Positions 32,361 through 43,900 of a DNA stretch of 64,000 bases are shown here, in pieces. Each line of letters opens with the position of its first letter. Within the stretch, counting starts at the first letter, position 1. Source of the stretch: Eopsaltria australis (lineage: Eukaryota; Chordata; Aves; Passeriformes; Petroicidae); NCBI GenBank assembly GCA_034509425.1, contig JAVTVJ010011656.1:1-64000 (forward strand), read 5' to 3'. Below the pieces are notes generated by a model. That model was not told where the DNA came from. It did not search any database and worked only from the letters and a program-made list of their open reading frames with translations. The position numbers and the translations under genes were made by a program.

Positions 32361-33053
32361 TGTGGCAGGACGTCTACCCCTCACTCCTGAGTACCACAGA
32401 TAACAGGTGCATAAAAAGATAGCCCAAGGCCTCAAAGGCCCAGCAGGAGTCATCTCTGGTGCCAGGGGGCTCAAACCTCAGCTAAGAATTAACATCTTAG
32501 TCTGGAGAGCCGATGTGGGAAGAGATAAAAGAAAAATTACTGACTTGAGAGTCACAGTTTTTACACTATAAAAGATACACGAATTACCTCTGAGGCAGAA
32601 GCCTCTTACACACTGAAAGTGTTCGAAGTTTCTCCCCAAAGTCTGGACGCAGGTTTCGTGGTTACTTCTCTGGAGATTGAGGGAAAGGATCTCGATGTGT
32701 GTCCCACCAGCAATTGGATGGTAAGATACATTGAATCCTAAGCTTATACTATTTTTTCGCTAGCTGTAAGTGTAAAAGGTACCTTCTCGTGCACTGTATG
32801 TTAATCTACTAGTAGTCTTTCTTTTTGTTTAATTCCTGTGTAGCATTGGTTTACTTTAAGTCTTACGTCTGTTAGTTTTCTTTTCTATTAATAAATAATT
32901 CATTCTATAATAGACAGAATCAGTCATTATTAAAAGAACTTGCGAACGAGAGTGGGTTTTGAGGTGCTGGCCGCCTCAATAAGGTTACTACCTGCTGCCA
33001 AGGCCTGGGCAGGAGGCAAGGGCTGATCTAAACTCCCACATTCATTTGTGACA
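32361..33053 (+). mobile_element. LTR, family F (693 bp)
   Basis: It runs TGTGGCAGG to TTTGTGACA with AATAAA at 32890-32895. It is the reverse complement of the LTR at 54252-54945 over its whole length. The flanks (ctact left, tatat right) do not match, so this is not a simple solo insertion. The left flank is the truncated older copy. Confidence 0.85.
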
Positions 33054-35540
33054 TATATTCCCAACCAGCAACGAATCTTTCACACTTGTCAGATCCTCCT
33101 GTCAGCATCCCCTGCAGCTCTGCTGACTACCAGAACACCTATCTGCTCCAAGGACACTGGTTCAATGTCACATTGCAGTGAAAACGCTCATACACAATTA
33201 GGATTTCAGTATCATCTTGCAAGAGATTCTGTTATCCCTATTATTTTACTTATAACTGATTACTAGGTAATTATACTTTGTGAATTGGTGTGATTTTGTA
33301 AATCAGAACCTTGAAATTAGTTTATCTGACTAGCAAAGAAGCAAGTAAAGATATGACCCAAAGAAGCATGTACAGACAGAAGTGTCTCTTAGAATGGCTA
33401 CAGTTCATTTATTTATATCACTTATACGGAGATAGCATTTCCACAGGTTTCTTCGCACTGATCACCTACTGAAGGAATCATTTTTCTTTTTATTCTTTTT
33501 CAAGATATATGTTTTTTGGTTAAAACATCATCTATTTTTTGCCTCCTAAAACATTTCCAACTACTTGCTATTTAGGAAGCTATCTGTTTCACGCAGAGAC
33601 TTAAAAAAAAATGCTATATTTTTCCTAATATTGAATAAACATATAAATTAAGCAACCATTACACACACATAGACCTGCATTAAATTGTAAATTATAAAGG
33701 CAAGTAAGAACTACTGCAGGAGGCTCTGTTTTGCCTTAACCTTGGCATTAAAGGAATGTAATACATAACTTTGTTCTGTTCCCCCGAGTAACTGTAATGT
33801 TAGAATCATATCCTCCAGTTGTTCTGAAATTGAAACCTTCTGTTCATGTCTCTAACTATAATTTTTTTCCCTAAGTTTCACAAAACATAGTAAGCAATTG
33901 TCAGGAGACACACATTCCTCAACAGCACTCAACCTACTTATCAGACACCTCTTCCTAAACTCAGGTCTTTAAAAGAAAAATTTCTTTTTTGCTATGTCAA
34001 GCTAAACTGTTTTTTCCTCCTATCCACAAATGGAATAACAGATGTTATAGGTCAGAAGAGGGGAATGATTCAACTCTTCAAATGCTCAGAGGAATAGTGA
34101 TGCTACTGCTGTCCTTCATAGAAAAACTCCATTTGTCACTGCAGAAATCCGTGTAAAGACCCACTCATCATAATTCTTGTAAATCTGCCACCTCTGAAAT
34201 TCTGTAAGCAGTGCATGATTCTGCATATGCTGAAAAATTGCTTTCTACTGAAAAAGAAATAAACACATGCATCCTGGTCTCAGTCAAAACACAGCTAAAA
34301 CGATACCTCAAACATAAAAATCTGCTAAATGTTCCCCAAGCATTGTCTGAATCTTTGACTGTTTTCATAGCACTGGCTAGCAGTTCATTAGCTCTACAGT
34401 CTCTAACTACTGATAGTCAATACCAGACAGAGTTAAGAGTGCAGATATCGGAAGTCATTATAGAGGAGCAATCATGATGGGTATTGACTGCCGTGACTCT
34501 AAGATGCTTTACCTCTGGAAAGTGGCATTTGAAGACTTGCTGCCACAGCTAGCTGTCTCATGTCTCCAAAATTGACCTACCGGGGATACCTAGGCCCAGG
34601 CTTCATAAAGAGGAGTTATTTCAGTAAAAAGTAGAGGTATGTTTAATGTCAGCTCTTTCTCAAGAACCCTTATAATCCACATTCTGTGGTCACCAGCCAA
34701 TTTTGCTCTCAGCAATTTGTATATACTTTTCATTTAAAGTATCACAGCTTGTAAAAGTTCCCACTGTAATTTTCCGAAATGGAATTCAAAAGTTATCCTT
34801 CTTCACAGAAAGGAAAGGGATGAGGAAAGAAAACAAAATCAATCTCATGAATTACTTACTTTGCTCAGTCTCACACTTTCTTTCCCTCTCACCTGGAATC
34901 TTATAATGTGAAGAGATGAAGAACTAATCTTTCAGATACACAAGTCCATCTTCATATTTGAACCCTCTTCTTCTAAGCTTATCTTTTCTCTGCTGATTTA
35001 AGAACCACAGCTAAGGACTTTACAGATTTTTTTCAGTGGGAGAAAAGTTGTCGTGATGGCTGGTTTTGCTCCTGACATCATCATTTATTCTCCTGCTGAA
35101 GTCAAAAGAAATTTGTGATATTATATAACTACAAGCTGCAGTAATGACCAATTAACCCCACCTGGTACCAGGCCTTAACAGAGACACTGCATCCTGCTTC
35201 AAAATATTATCAATGACAGCAAACCCCATCCTCACCACCCCCTAAAAATAGCGTACAGTCTGTTCTGCCACTCACAGACCAAACAAATTAAAGAAAACAA
35301 AAGGAAGAAAATCCTACCACATGTATACTACAGGCTAGAGAATACTCTCACTGAAGAATCAGTGGAATTTAGAAAAACCATCTAGCCTCCAATTGTTCAA
35401 GAGTTTAGTTTTCTGGGAAATGCAATAGATTTCTTCCACAGCCACCATCACCTTAGCCAATTCAAAACACAAATCATTGTCTGCCTTCAGTAAGAACAAG
35501 TCTAATACTCAGATTTCCTGCCTATAGCTCGCTGGTTTTT
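33054..35540. other. No recognisable feature
   Basis: About 2.5 kb AT-rich DNA. Frames such as 34211-34477 show no domain or context that would support a gene. Confidence 0.5.
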
Positions 35541-36462
35541 CTGTCCAGCCTGGCGTTGCCACGACAGATTCCAGCTGGCTATATTTCCAGGAGTGCCCCT
35601 ATCCCAAGGCACTCTGGCAGCGTCTTCTAGACACTTAGCGAGAGAAACTGTGGCCTGTATTGGTGGTGCAGGAACGATCCAGTTTAGCTATCAGCTGAAG
35701 ATGAATAACAAGAGGGCCCTTGGAATGCCTTTAATTCTGAGTGGATTTATTGCAGAGTCTTCACACAGAGGAGAGGCAGGGTCCAAGAGGCTGAGGGGCC
35801 CTCAGACACAGCCTTAAGAGTTACCAGGTATCACCAATCACCAGGGGGTTTGGGGGAGTATAGGGAAGGCCTAAGGGTATTTGGTCCTATGGGATGGGGA
35901 GGGAAGGGGCTCAGGAGATAACAGGGAATAGAACAAAGGCTCTAAGGGGGAGGGAGGAGATGATGGACACTAGCAGTAGCTACTCTAGTTTGTCCTGGGT
36001 TAAACCATGGTCACTTCACCTTCCAGGGGTTTCCTATCTCCTTGGAACTTTCTCCACCAGTTATCTTTCTCCTTTTCTAAGTCTTCTCCACCTGGGGTCT
36101 CTAAGGACACATCCACAGCAGCTACACCTGCCTAAACACAAATTGATTCCATTCTCACTCACAGCTACCTTATCTGCCAATATTGACTGATCTACAGCAT
36201 GGTAAGTTACAAATGAAACACTAAATGCAGCACAATTTTATTATTCACGTAAAATACACAGATAACATTCTTATTTTCTGGACTCCCTCAAATTACTATG
36301 ATAAAATTCAATAATCACTACTTCTACATCAAATTGCATCTCAAATACACCTACAGCAGTATCCTATTATTAGCCACTCTGCTCGACATAAAACAGAAAG
36401 CATACAAACTACTATACATGAAAAACATGCAAACTATCATATACATCATTATAAAAGCAGGT
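35541..36462 (-). mobile_element. Possible LTR-derived sequence, boundaries unresolved
   Basis: The region differs in composition from its flanks. It carries tttatt (AATAAA on minus) at 35746-35751 and about 36238. At 35992 it shows TGTCCTGGGTTAAACC, which on the minus strand reads like the terminus of the ERVL-type LTRs in this window. I found no matching duplications. It ends where pol of provirus 2 is cut off, so it may include the agent or product of that truncation. Confidence 0.35.
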
Positions 36463-38630
36463 GCGATGTCCTGCCAAATCTCAGCGGCCCAGATGGGTTT
36501 CCCTCTGCGCTGCCAGTTGGCCTTTCTCCAGTGATTCAACCAACCCCACAAAGCGTTAGCTACCATCCAGGAGTCAGTGTAGAGATAGAGCCGAGGCCAC
36601 TTCTCTCGCTCAGCAATATCCAAAGCCAGCTGGACAGCTTTAAGCTCTGCGACCTGACTCGATCCACCTTCTCCCTCAGTAGCTTGTGCAAGTTGTCGTG
36701 TGGGGCTCCGTACAGCAGCTTTCCACTTCCGGTTAGCACCCACAATTTGGCAGGAACCATCAGTGAAGAGGGCATATCGTCTTTCACTCTCCGGTAGCTC
36801 GTTATATGGTGGGGCTTCCTCAGCACGTGTCACTTGCCCCTCCTCTTCTTCAGAAGATAATCCAAAAGTCTCACCTTCAGGCTAGTTTGTTATAATTTCC
36901 AGAATCCCAGGGCGATTAGGGTTTCCTATCCGGGCTTGCTGTGCGATCAGCGCAATCACCTTGCTCCATGTGGCGTCGGTGGCATGATGTGTGGAAGGAA
37001 CCCTTCCCTTGAACATCCAACCCAGCACTGGTAGTCGGGGTGCCAGAAGCAGCTGTGCTTCGGTGCCAATTACTTCCGAGGCAGCTCGAACTCCTTCATA
37101 AGCGGCAAGAATCTCTTTCTCGGTTGGGGTATAGCTGGCCTCAGATCCTTTGTATCCCCGACTCCAGAACCCAAGTGGTCGTCCTCGAGTCTCTTCAGGT
37201 CCCTTCTGCCACAGGCTCCAGGATGGACCATTCTCCCCGGCTGCAGTGTAGAGCACATTTTTCACATCCTGCCCTGTTCTGACTGGCCCAAGGGCTACTC
37301 CATGGGCAATCTCCTGCTTAATTTGTTCGAATGCTTGCTGTTGCTCGGGACCCCACTGGAAATCATTTCTTTTTCGTGTCACAAGGTAAAGAGGGCTTAC
37401 AATTGTGCTGTATTCTGGGATATGCATTCTCCAAAACCCGACAGCTCCTAGAAAAGCCTGGGTTTCCTTCTTGTTCGTAGGTGGGGACATAGCAGTGATC
37501 TTGTTGACTACTTCTGTCGGGATCTGGCGACGTCCATCTTGCCACTTGACTCCTAAAAACTGGATTTCTTGAGCGGGTCCCTTAACCTTACTTCGCTTGA
37601 TGGCAAAACCAGCTCTTAGGAGAATCTGGATGATCTTCTTTCCTTTCTCAAAGACTTCCTCTGCTGTGTTCCCCCATACGATAATGTCGTCGATGTACTG
37701 CAAATGTTCTGGAGCCTCACCCTTTTCCAGTGCAGCCTGGATCAGGCCATGGCAGATGGTGGGGCTGTGCTTCCACCCCTGGGGGAGTCTGTTCCAGGTG
37801 TATTGCACGCCCCTCCAGGTGAAAGCAAACTGAGGCCTGCACTCTGCTGCCAGAGAAATGGAGAAAAAGGCATTGGCAATATCGATGGTCGCGTACCACT
37901 TTGCTGCCTTGGATTCCAGTTCATACTGAAGTTCCAACATGTCTGGCACAGCAGCACTCAGTGGTGGTGTGACCTCATTCAGGCCACGATAATCCACTGT
38001 CAGTCTCCATTCTCCACTGGACTTACGCACTGGCCATATAGGGCTGTTAAAGGGTGAATGAGCTTTGCTGACCACCCCTTGGCTCTCCAGTTTACGAATT
38101 ATCTCGTGGATGGGAACCATAGAGTCTCTGTCTGTGCGGTACTGTTGTCGGTGCACTGTTGCTGTGGCGATTGGTACCTGCTGTTCTTCAACTTCTAGCA
38201 GTCCCACAGCAGAGGGGTCATCTGAGAGACCAGGCAAGGTATTTAGCTGTTGGATGTCTTCTGTTTCTACTGCGGCTATCCCGAAAGCCCAACGATGTCC
38301 TTTTGGGTCTCTGAAATACCCATTTCTAAGACAGTCTATGCCCAGGATGCATGGGGCCTCTGGGCCAGTCACGATGGGGTGTTTCTGCCACTCATTCCCA
38401 GTTAAATTTACTTCAGCTTCCAATACAGTCAGCTGCTGGGATCCTCCTGTCACCCCAGAAATAGAAATAGATTCTGTTCCCACGTACCTTGATGGCATCA
38501 GGGTACATTGAGTGCCGGTGTCAACCAAAGCCGTGTATCTTTGTGGGTCAGATGTGCCAGGCCATCGGATCCACACAGTACAATAGATCCGGTTGTCCCT
38601 TTCCTCTACCTGGCTAGAGGCAGGGCCCCT
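36463..38630 (-). pseudogene. pol: Pol of provirus 2 (protease-RT-RNase H), one stop and truncated
   Basis: The frame continues after the gag UAG. Protease has LVDTGTQCTLMPS (near 38515). RT has VDYRGLNEV, LPQGW and YIDDIIVWG (about 37680-37700). RNase H has YALFTDGSC, an AELKAVQLAL helix and LYTDSWMVANAL. These correspond to the catalytic acidic positions. A single in-frame TAG at 36882-36884 interrupts the RT-RNase H connection. Provirus 1 has TGG (W) there, so it is a one-base change. The frame ends in foreign sequence at about 36463, after WQDIAPA, removing the end of RNase H and all of integrase. It served reverse transcription. It cannot integrate on its own. Confidence 0.92.
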
Positions 38631-38633
38631 CTA
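38615..38633 (-). promoter_or_regulatory. Gag-pol UAG readthrough context with hairpin, provirus 2
   Basis: On the minus strand TAGAGG and CCTCTA flank a 7-base loop, giving a perfect 6-bp stem that includes the UAG stop. Pol follows in the same frame. Provirus 1 keeps the four central pairs. Confidence 0.6.
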
Positions 38634-40337
38634 TTCCTGATCGTGGTACACGTTGCTCTCTTCCTGTAAATATGTTCTTGAGGTCCCTTCAAGAGGATCA
38701 GTCATATCATCATTCCTATACTGTTCAGAGTTCTGTCTACAAGAGACCGGAGCAGCGTTGACTCTAGGTGGGCTCCTTGTGGTAGCTGTTCTTCTTTTCA
38801 GTTCACGTACTCGGGCTGCTAAGGAAGAGGTGGGTTTTCTGTCCCACTTTCTCATGTCTTCTCCATGCTCCTGAAGGAAAAACCAGAGGTTACCTCGTGG
38901 AGTGTATCTTCTTTCTCTGGCTGGGGAATGTTGGCTCCTAATAGCAGAGACCTTTGTTGGTTCCGGCGAGATGTGGTGAATTTCTTGCTTCAGCTCCTTT
39001 CTGAGTTTCTCTTCCAAGTTCCGGACATGCTCAGCCAGCTGTGTTTCCACAGATGAGACATGGGTGCGAAATGGGGCAGTGACAGTGTCCTCATAAATTC
39101 TTAGTTTGTTGACCAGTACTCCCACCTTGTCCGCTCCTTCTCTCCATTGCAGTGTTGCTAGGTAACGGGAGTATATCTCTGGTCCAAGCCGTGCGAATCT
39201 CAACCACATCTGTGACGTGCATTGGACATTATCTGAGTTATTAGGGAATCTCTCATCTTCTGAGAAAATGATCTCCAGCACGGCCAATTCTCTCAGGCAT
39301 CGGATACCTTGTTCCATTGTACTCCATTTTCCTTGGTGCACCTGGAGGTCTTCTTTACAAAGGTATCTGTCCCTTACACTTGCCAGCAGTCGCCGCCAGA
39401 GGCTGAGAGTTTCTTGGGTTTTCCCGATCCCCTGGTCAATGACCACATCCTGGGTCAGGGCTCCAAGTTGTCTGGCCTCACTTCCATCTAGCATGGTGTC
39501 ATTGGCTGCAGCGTCCCAGATGCAAAGAAGCCAGGTCAGGATGGATTCATTTGTCTGGCGGGTGAACTCCCTCCGTAGGTCACGCAGCTCACCCAGGGAT
39601 AAAGAGCGAGTGATGATCTCTGGCTCCGTCTCTTCTGCTTGGTGCGAAGGTCCAGCCTCCTCCTCATCGGTCGCTGTGCGGGCTGATTTGCTCCTGGTTT
39701 TCTTTTTTTGAAGGGGGGCAACTGCTACTGGCTTAGGCTGTTCTGGCTTGGTGATGGCTTGTGTGGAGACTCTGTCGTTTCTTTCAGTCTCTTTTTCCTC
39801 TATGACAGTTTGTTTAGATATGGTGCCTGTTGTTCTGCTGCTTTTCTTGTCCTCATCCTGAGGATACTGTGCTGCATCGAGCATTGTTCTGACTCTAAGC
39901 ATGGTGTACACAGTGCAGGCTGTACAAAGAAGACAAAGCAGAACTAACAGCAAGATTATACCATCTTTGACATCCAAAGGGAACTCACTATTTTCAAAAA
40001 CTGTTGTGTCAGGTCTGAAAGGCTGAAAGAAACCATTCTCTACTCTTTCCCCTAGGGGCTGGGTGCGATTGTTGAGGAGGCCCCAGATGTAACAGCCCAT
40101 ACCAGGACAAGCAAACAAAATTGAGTATATATTCTGAATGGTGTTCATTGCCTCGGAGGTTATCATGCAATAGACATAGTAAACTAATAAAGCAATTTTT
40201 ATACGATACCCCGGCCTACACAGGAGCATTACCACAGGCAGGTAATTCCCTGTCTGCGGAAATATATACAGAGCAAGGTACAGGACACATGTAAGTATGT
40301 TGAGTATCATGGTGAATAGGTGGCTTCTAGAACACAA
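38631..40337 (-). CDS. gag: Gag of provirus 2 (568 aa), open, with multi-segment membrane N-terminus
   Basis: An open frame begins only 31 bases after the primer site. The first 150 residues are strongly hydrophobic. They hold a signal-like segment at about 9-26, further segments near 46-60 and 70-88, an NRT glycosylation site at 90-92, and a clear membrane span at 126-147 followed by basic residues. After a charged linker comes the part shared with provirus 1: RSLSLGELRDLRREF (from about 244), LRELAVLEI and the C-terminal LWFFLQEHGEDMRKWD. A short coiled-coil-like stretch (VETQLAEHVRNLEEKLRKEL) precedes the C-terminal part and is not found in provirus 1. There is no zinc knuckle. The UAG stop is in frame with pol. 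Assigned as Gag by position and by its shared capsid-like region. The membrane topology is inferred. Confidence 0.87.
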   Translation of the reverse strand: MCSRSHLFTMILNILTCVLYLALYIFPQTGNYLPVVMLLCRPGYRIKIALLVYYVYCMITSEAMNTIQNIYSILFACPGMGCYIWGLLNNRTQPLGERVENGFFQPFRPDTTVFENSEFPLDVKDGIILLLVLLCLLCTACTVYTMLRVRTMLDAAQYPQDEDKKSSRTTGTISKQTVIEEKETERNDRVSTQAITKPEQPKPVAVAPLQKKKTRSKSARTATDEEEAGPSHQAEETEPEIITRSLSLGELRDLRREFTRQTNESILTWLLCIWDAAANDTMLDGSEARQLGALTQDVVIDQGIGKTQETLSLWRRLLASVRDRYLCKEDLQVHQGKWSTMEQGIRCLRELAVLEIIFSEDERFPNNSDNVQCTSQMWLRFARLGPEIYSRYLATLQWREGADKVGVLVNKLRIYEDTVTAPFRTHVSSVETQLAEHVRNLEEKLRKELKQEIHHISPEPTKVSAIRSQHSPARERRYTPRGNLWFFLQEHGEDMRKWDRKPTSSLAARVRELKRRTATTRSPPRVNAAPVSCRQNSEQYRNDDMTDPLEGTSRTYLQEESNVYHDQE

Positions 40338-40368
40338 AATTGTAATTCTGACTTTCCTCAGGGCCTGG

Positions 40369-40386
40369 CCTCACGTTTGGGCGCCA
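40369..40386 (-). other. Primer binding site of provirus 2, tRNA-Lys(CUU)-like
   Basis: On the minus strand TGGCGCCCAAACGTGAGG lies 5 bases after the 5' LTR. It resembles the tRNA-Lys(CUU) complement with one extra A, as provirus 1 has an extra base at the same place. Confidence 0.65.
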
Positions 40387-40391
40387 AAAAA

Positions 40392-40947
40392 TGTGGTAGT
40401 TTGAAAGCAAATCAGTGAGAGGCTCAAAGTCAGAACTACAATTTAATAGGAAAAATGTAGTAATACAAAAAAAGAAAAAAGAAACCACTGACAGAGTCAG
40501 AATACAACCTGACACCCTGTCGGTCAGGGTGTTGGTAGTAGTCCCCTTAGAAGGTGGTTGCAGTCTTCTGGGAGTGATAGATGCGGATCTGTTGAAGCAA
40601 TGATCCTGAGAAAGGTGTAGTTCTCCTCTGAAGGTCCAGTGGTGGTGTAGAAGGGTCTGGTCTTCCTCTGGGAATCCAGTGGAAAAAGCTGCCTATAGTG
40701 CTTCAAATCTCAGTTTATATGCAGATTGGGATACATTGGTTCCTCCCCCTGGGCGGGGCATCTCACAATGGGATGATGAGCCACTATCTGCAATGTTTGG
40801 GGTGAGTGAAGTGCCCATCCGGTCCCAACGACTGGCCCATTAGCAAACCATTCTGCAGCCATCAGGAACACTGCCACGCCCGGCCCCCAGCATCCCACGA
40901 AGATGGTGATAGAATACATACCATTGTAACCTAAGACAAATGCTACA
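40392..40947 (-). mobile_element. 5' LTR of provirus 2 (556 bp)
   Basis: On the minus strand it runs TGTAGCATTTG to CTACCACA. A variant polyadenylation signal ATTAAA lies near 40440. Next to it are the primer site and gag. Confidence 0.85.
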
Positions 40948-40952
40948 GACAA

Positions 40953-43900
40953 TTATGAAATGGGTCAATTATGAAAGAAAATAAGACTTCTGCTTCAAAG
41001 AACTGATTCAGAGGTTCTATCATGGTCTCTCTTTTCGTTGGTTTACAGGGATGATATTGAGTAACTAATTAATTTTCTTGGAGGTTCTTTGAAGTTAAAA
41101 AGTGGTAGCAGTTCATGCAGTAATCAGTCCTCAAATTCAGAACTTCCTACACCCAGAATCACCAGCTCAAGAGTTTCCCTTAAACAGATCTACTTTCTTG
41201 CAGTTCAATAACATAAAATTGCTTATGTCCTCTGCACCTATGCAACTGTTTTCAAGGTGATCAGTTTACAGTGGTTACAGGTAGGTCAGCAAACAGAATC
41301 CAGGATCTGATGACAGGCAACTGAAGATTAGAAACTGAACTATAAACATTTAAAACAAACAAAAAAAGTTGTTCTTTGTGGATACAATTCAACTAGTGGA
41401 ATGGCAACTGGGGGAAAATGTTGTCCCTCTGCTGAAGTCAAGTCACAGAAGTCTGCACTTTTTCATCCAGACTATTCCTCAGGCAGTCTGCTCAATCTAG
41501 TTGAAAACACCAATGTAATTTTTTTCTACTTCTTGCCTCTATTTAAAATTAAGAAACATAATGAGAAGTATGTAATATGCTTAATATTAAAATAGATCTG
41601 CTAATGCAGAGAAGTTTAATACTTTTAATTGTCTATGGTATCTTTTACAAAAGAGAATAATAAGTGAATCAGAGTATTATCTTAGAAAAAGTGCAGCAAG
41701 TGCTGTTCCAAATTGAAATCACCTTAGTTTTGTCTAAAAGATGAAAATGTAACTGAAAAGGCATGCTCCTACTTTCCACATACATAGTATCTGTCAGGCT
41801 AAAAAGGTTTTACACTGATTAAGCACATGCCTATGTTCGCACCCTCAAACAGGAAAGACAGGGACCTGCAAGTACAGAACACCTGCCTTGCCCTCTATCC
41901 TAACCTTTGTTTCTGTATGCCAGCAACACAGCCAGCTGCATGAGATTACGATGAAAATGCTTCAAAGCACAGCTATTTCTGCAATGACACGTTCAATCCC
42001 CACCAAGAGAGGGACATGGTTTTGAGATCCATCCATGCCTTCAGGAATCCCTGGATGAGCCTATCAGCTCCTGAGGCGATGCACAGCCAAACTAATTTTG
42101 TCTTTTCAACAGTCTTACTGATCATGGAGGACTAGTTTCATACATTGGCAGAAGTGGGGGAAAAAATAAAAAAAGGAAAAACATTCAGAGATTCAGTGTA
42201 TCTTTCCATCCTAATCAAGACCCAAAGACTCATCAAGGATCAAAAGGAAGTTTGTTACAGATAAAAAAACAGGACAGTTTTAGTATCATCCTAAAACTGA
42301 TGTGCCATTATATTACACACCTTTTTGGGGAGATTGGAATATTTTTCTGTTATCTTTTTTTCCTCATGATTTCATTGATTTTACAGGTACCAATGACCCA
42401 AAATATTTGCCTTAGAGAAAACATCACATCGATTGATCCACTATGGCCGCATTTCACTTATATTAACAGCTGAGCCATTTACCACTGACTGCAATATCAT
42501 TTTCTAAATTTTAGTATCCTGGTTGTTCTACAGGTACAGTGGTATAAAAAGAGCTAAAGCAAACACACACCTAGGAAAACAAAGAGCTGCAGAGATTTGT
42601 AATAGAAATGTTAATACCAATATGAATGCAGAATTAATGGGAATACAGGGGAGTGAAAGGAAATAACAAAAAGAAATTACAAACGGCCTATATAAATGGA
42701 TATATTAGAGAAAATTACATTAATCAGCCTTAAAGGCCCTCCACACACAAGTTCATAGCACGTGCCAGTTAGAAAAACAAGCTAAAAGAACAAGCTAGAA
42801 GGAGGGACAGTGTACTGCAGATAAACCAAAAATCTACAGAAAGGTAAAGAACAGGGTTGAATGACCCAGGTAAGGAGACAAGAGATACTGAGTACATCCT
42901 AAGGACTCAGAGAAGGGGCATAGGATGGAGAGACAAAAGATCATAATCACTGTAAGCTCCTTGAAAGGCAAATCCCAAATCAATACATGGCCACCAACCT
43001 AAGAAGGAGCAAGGATGACGAGAACTCAGAAATTATAGTCAATGTTATTATAAATATGACTACGGTACAGGTGTACCATAACAAAATTGAAAGAGATTAA
43101 AAAATCAAATTATATTTATAGATTGCAATATCTTTTCACTGTTTCTATCAGTCAGAGTGACTAATGGCTCATATATCCACATTCACGATATTCATCTTTA
43201 TTTTCTTGTCTCTTTATGGCTGATCTTTTAAAACAGCATGTAGTGCATACTCCTTCCAAATGGGCATATAGATATTGTATGCTGGTGTACAGATTACATA
43301 TAAATCATATAACTTGATACAAAACCTTCCAGCTGAATTTTGTTGTCCTGAACCTCTTCTATGTTACTGTATTGTATTAATAAAATTACATTTTAAAGAG
43401 CTATTAGAATATCTCTGGACAACTCCTCTATTAATTTTTAAATCTAAAATGTTAAGGTATGTTCACAGCAAAAGATCAAAGTTTTTATATTAGAATTGAT
43501 TTAAAATTTTACTTTGAAACTTGGTAGATGAATGGTTGGAAGAAAAAAAAGGGACATAATGCACAGTCAGTCCTGGGGTTTGCTTATGGGTTGGCAGTTG
43601 TTACAGGTCCAAAGCAACTCACACTGCCCATTTTTTCAGGCTTTGCATGGGAACTATTTTGCTCCATCCCTCTTTGCAGAGAGTCTGAACTCCCAGGTGG
43701 TAACACCCCTATTCACTGAATTAACTCATTTCCAACTTCTCCAACTGCATTTCATGTCCTGCTAGAGGTTTCCATTCCAGGACATGTCAATGCTTTCAAC
43801 TGGCTGTGAGAGAGAACAGCTGTGGATTTAAAACACCGCTTTTGCATTTCTAACACAGCAAAAAGAAAAAAGGATTAAGATAACAGATTATATTTAACCT

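Larger units (their letters stand above)
36463..40947 (-). mobile_element. ERVL-type provirus 2, 3'-truncated (4.5 kb)
   Basis: On the minus strand it has a 5' LTR, primer site, gag, UAG, protease, RT and RNase H, then stops abruptly near 36463. Integrase and 3' LTR are missing. Its protease and RT align with provirus 1 almost residue by residue, but its LTR is unrelated by eye and the N-terminal third of Gag differs. It is therefore a sister family. The bases after the 5' LTR are gacaa. The other side is lost, so no duplication can be tested. Confidence 0.9.
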
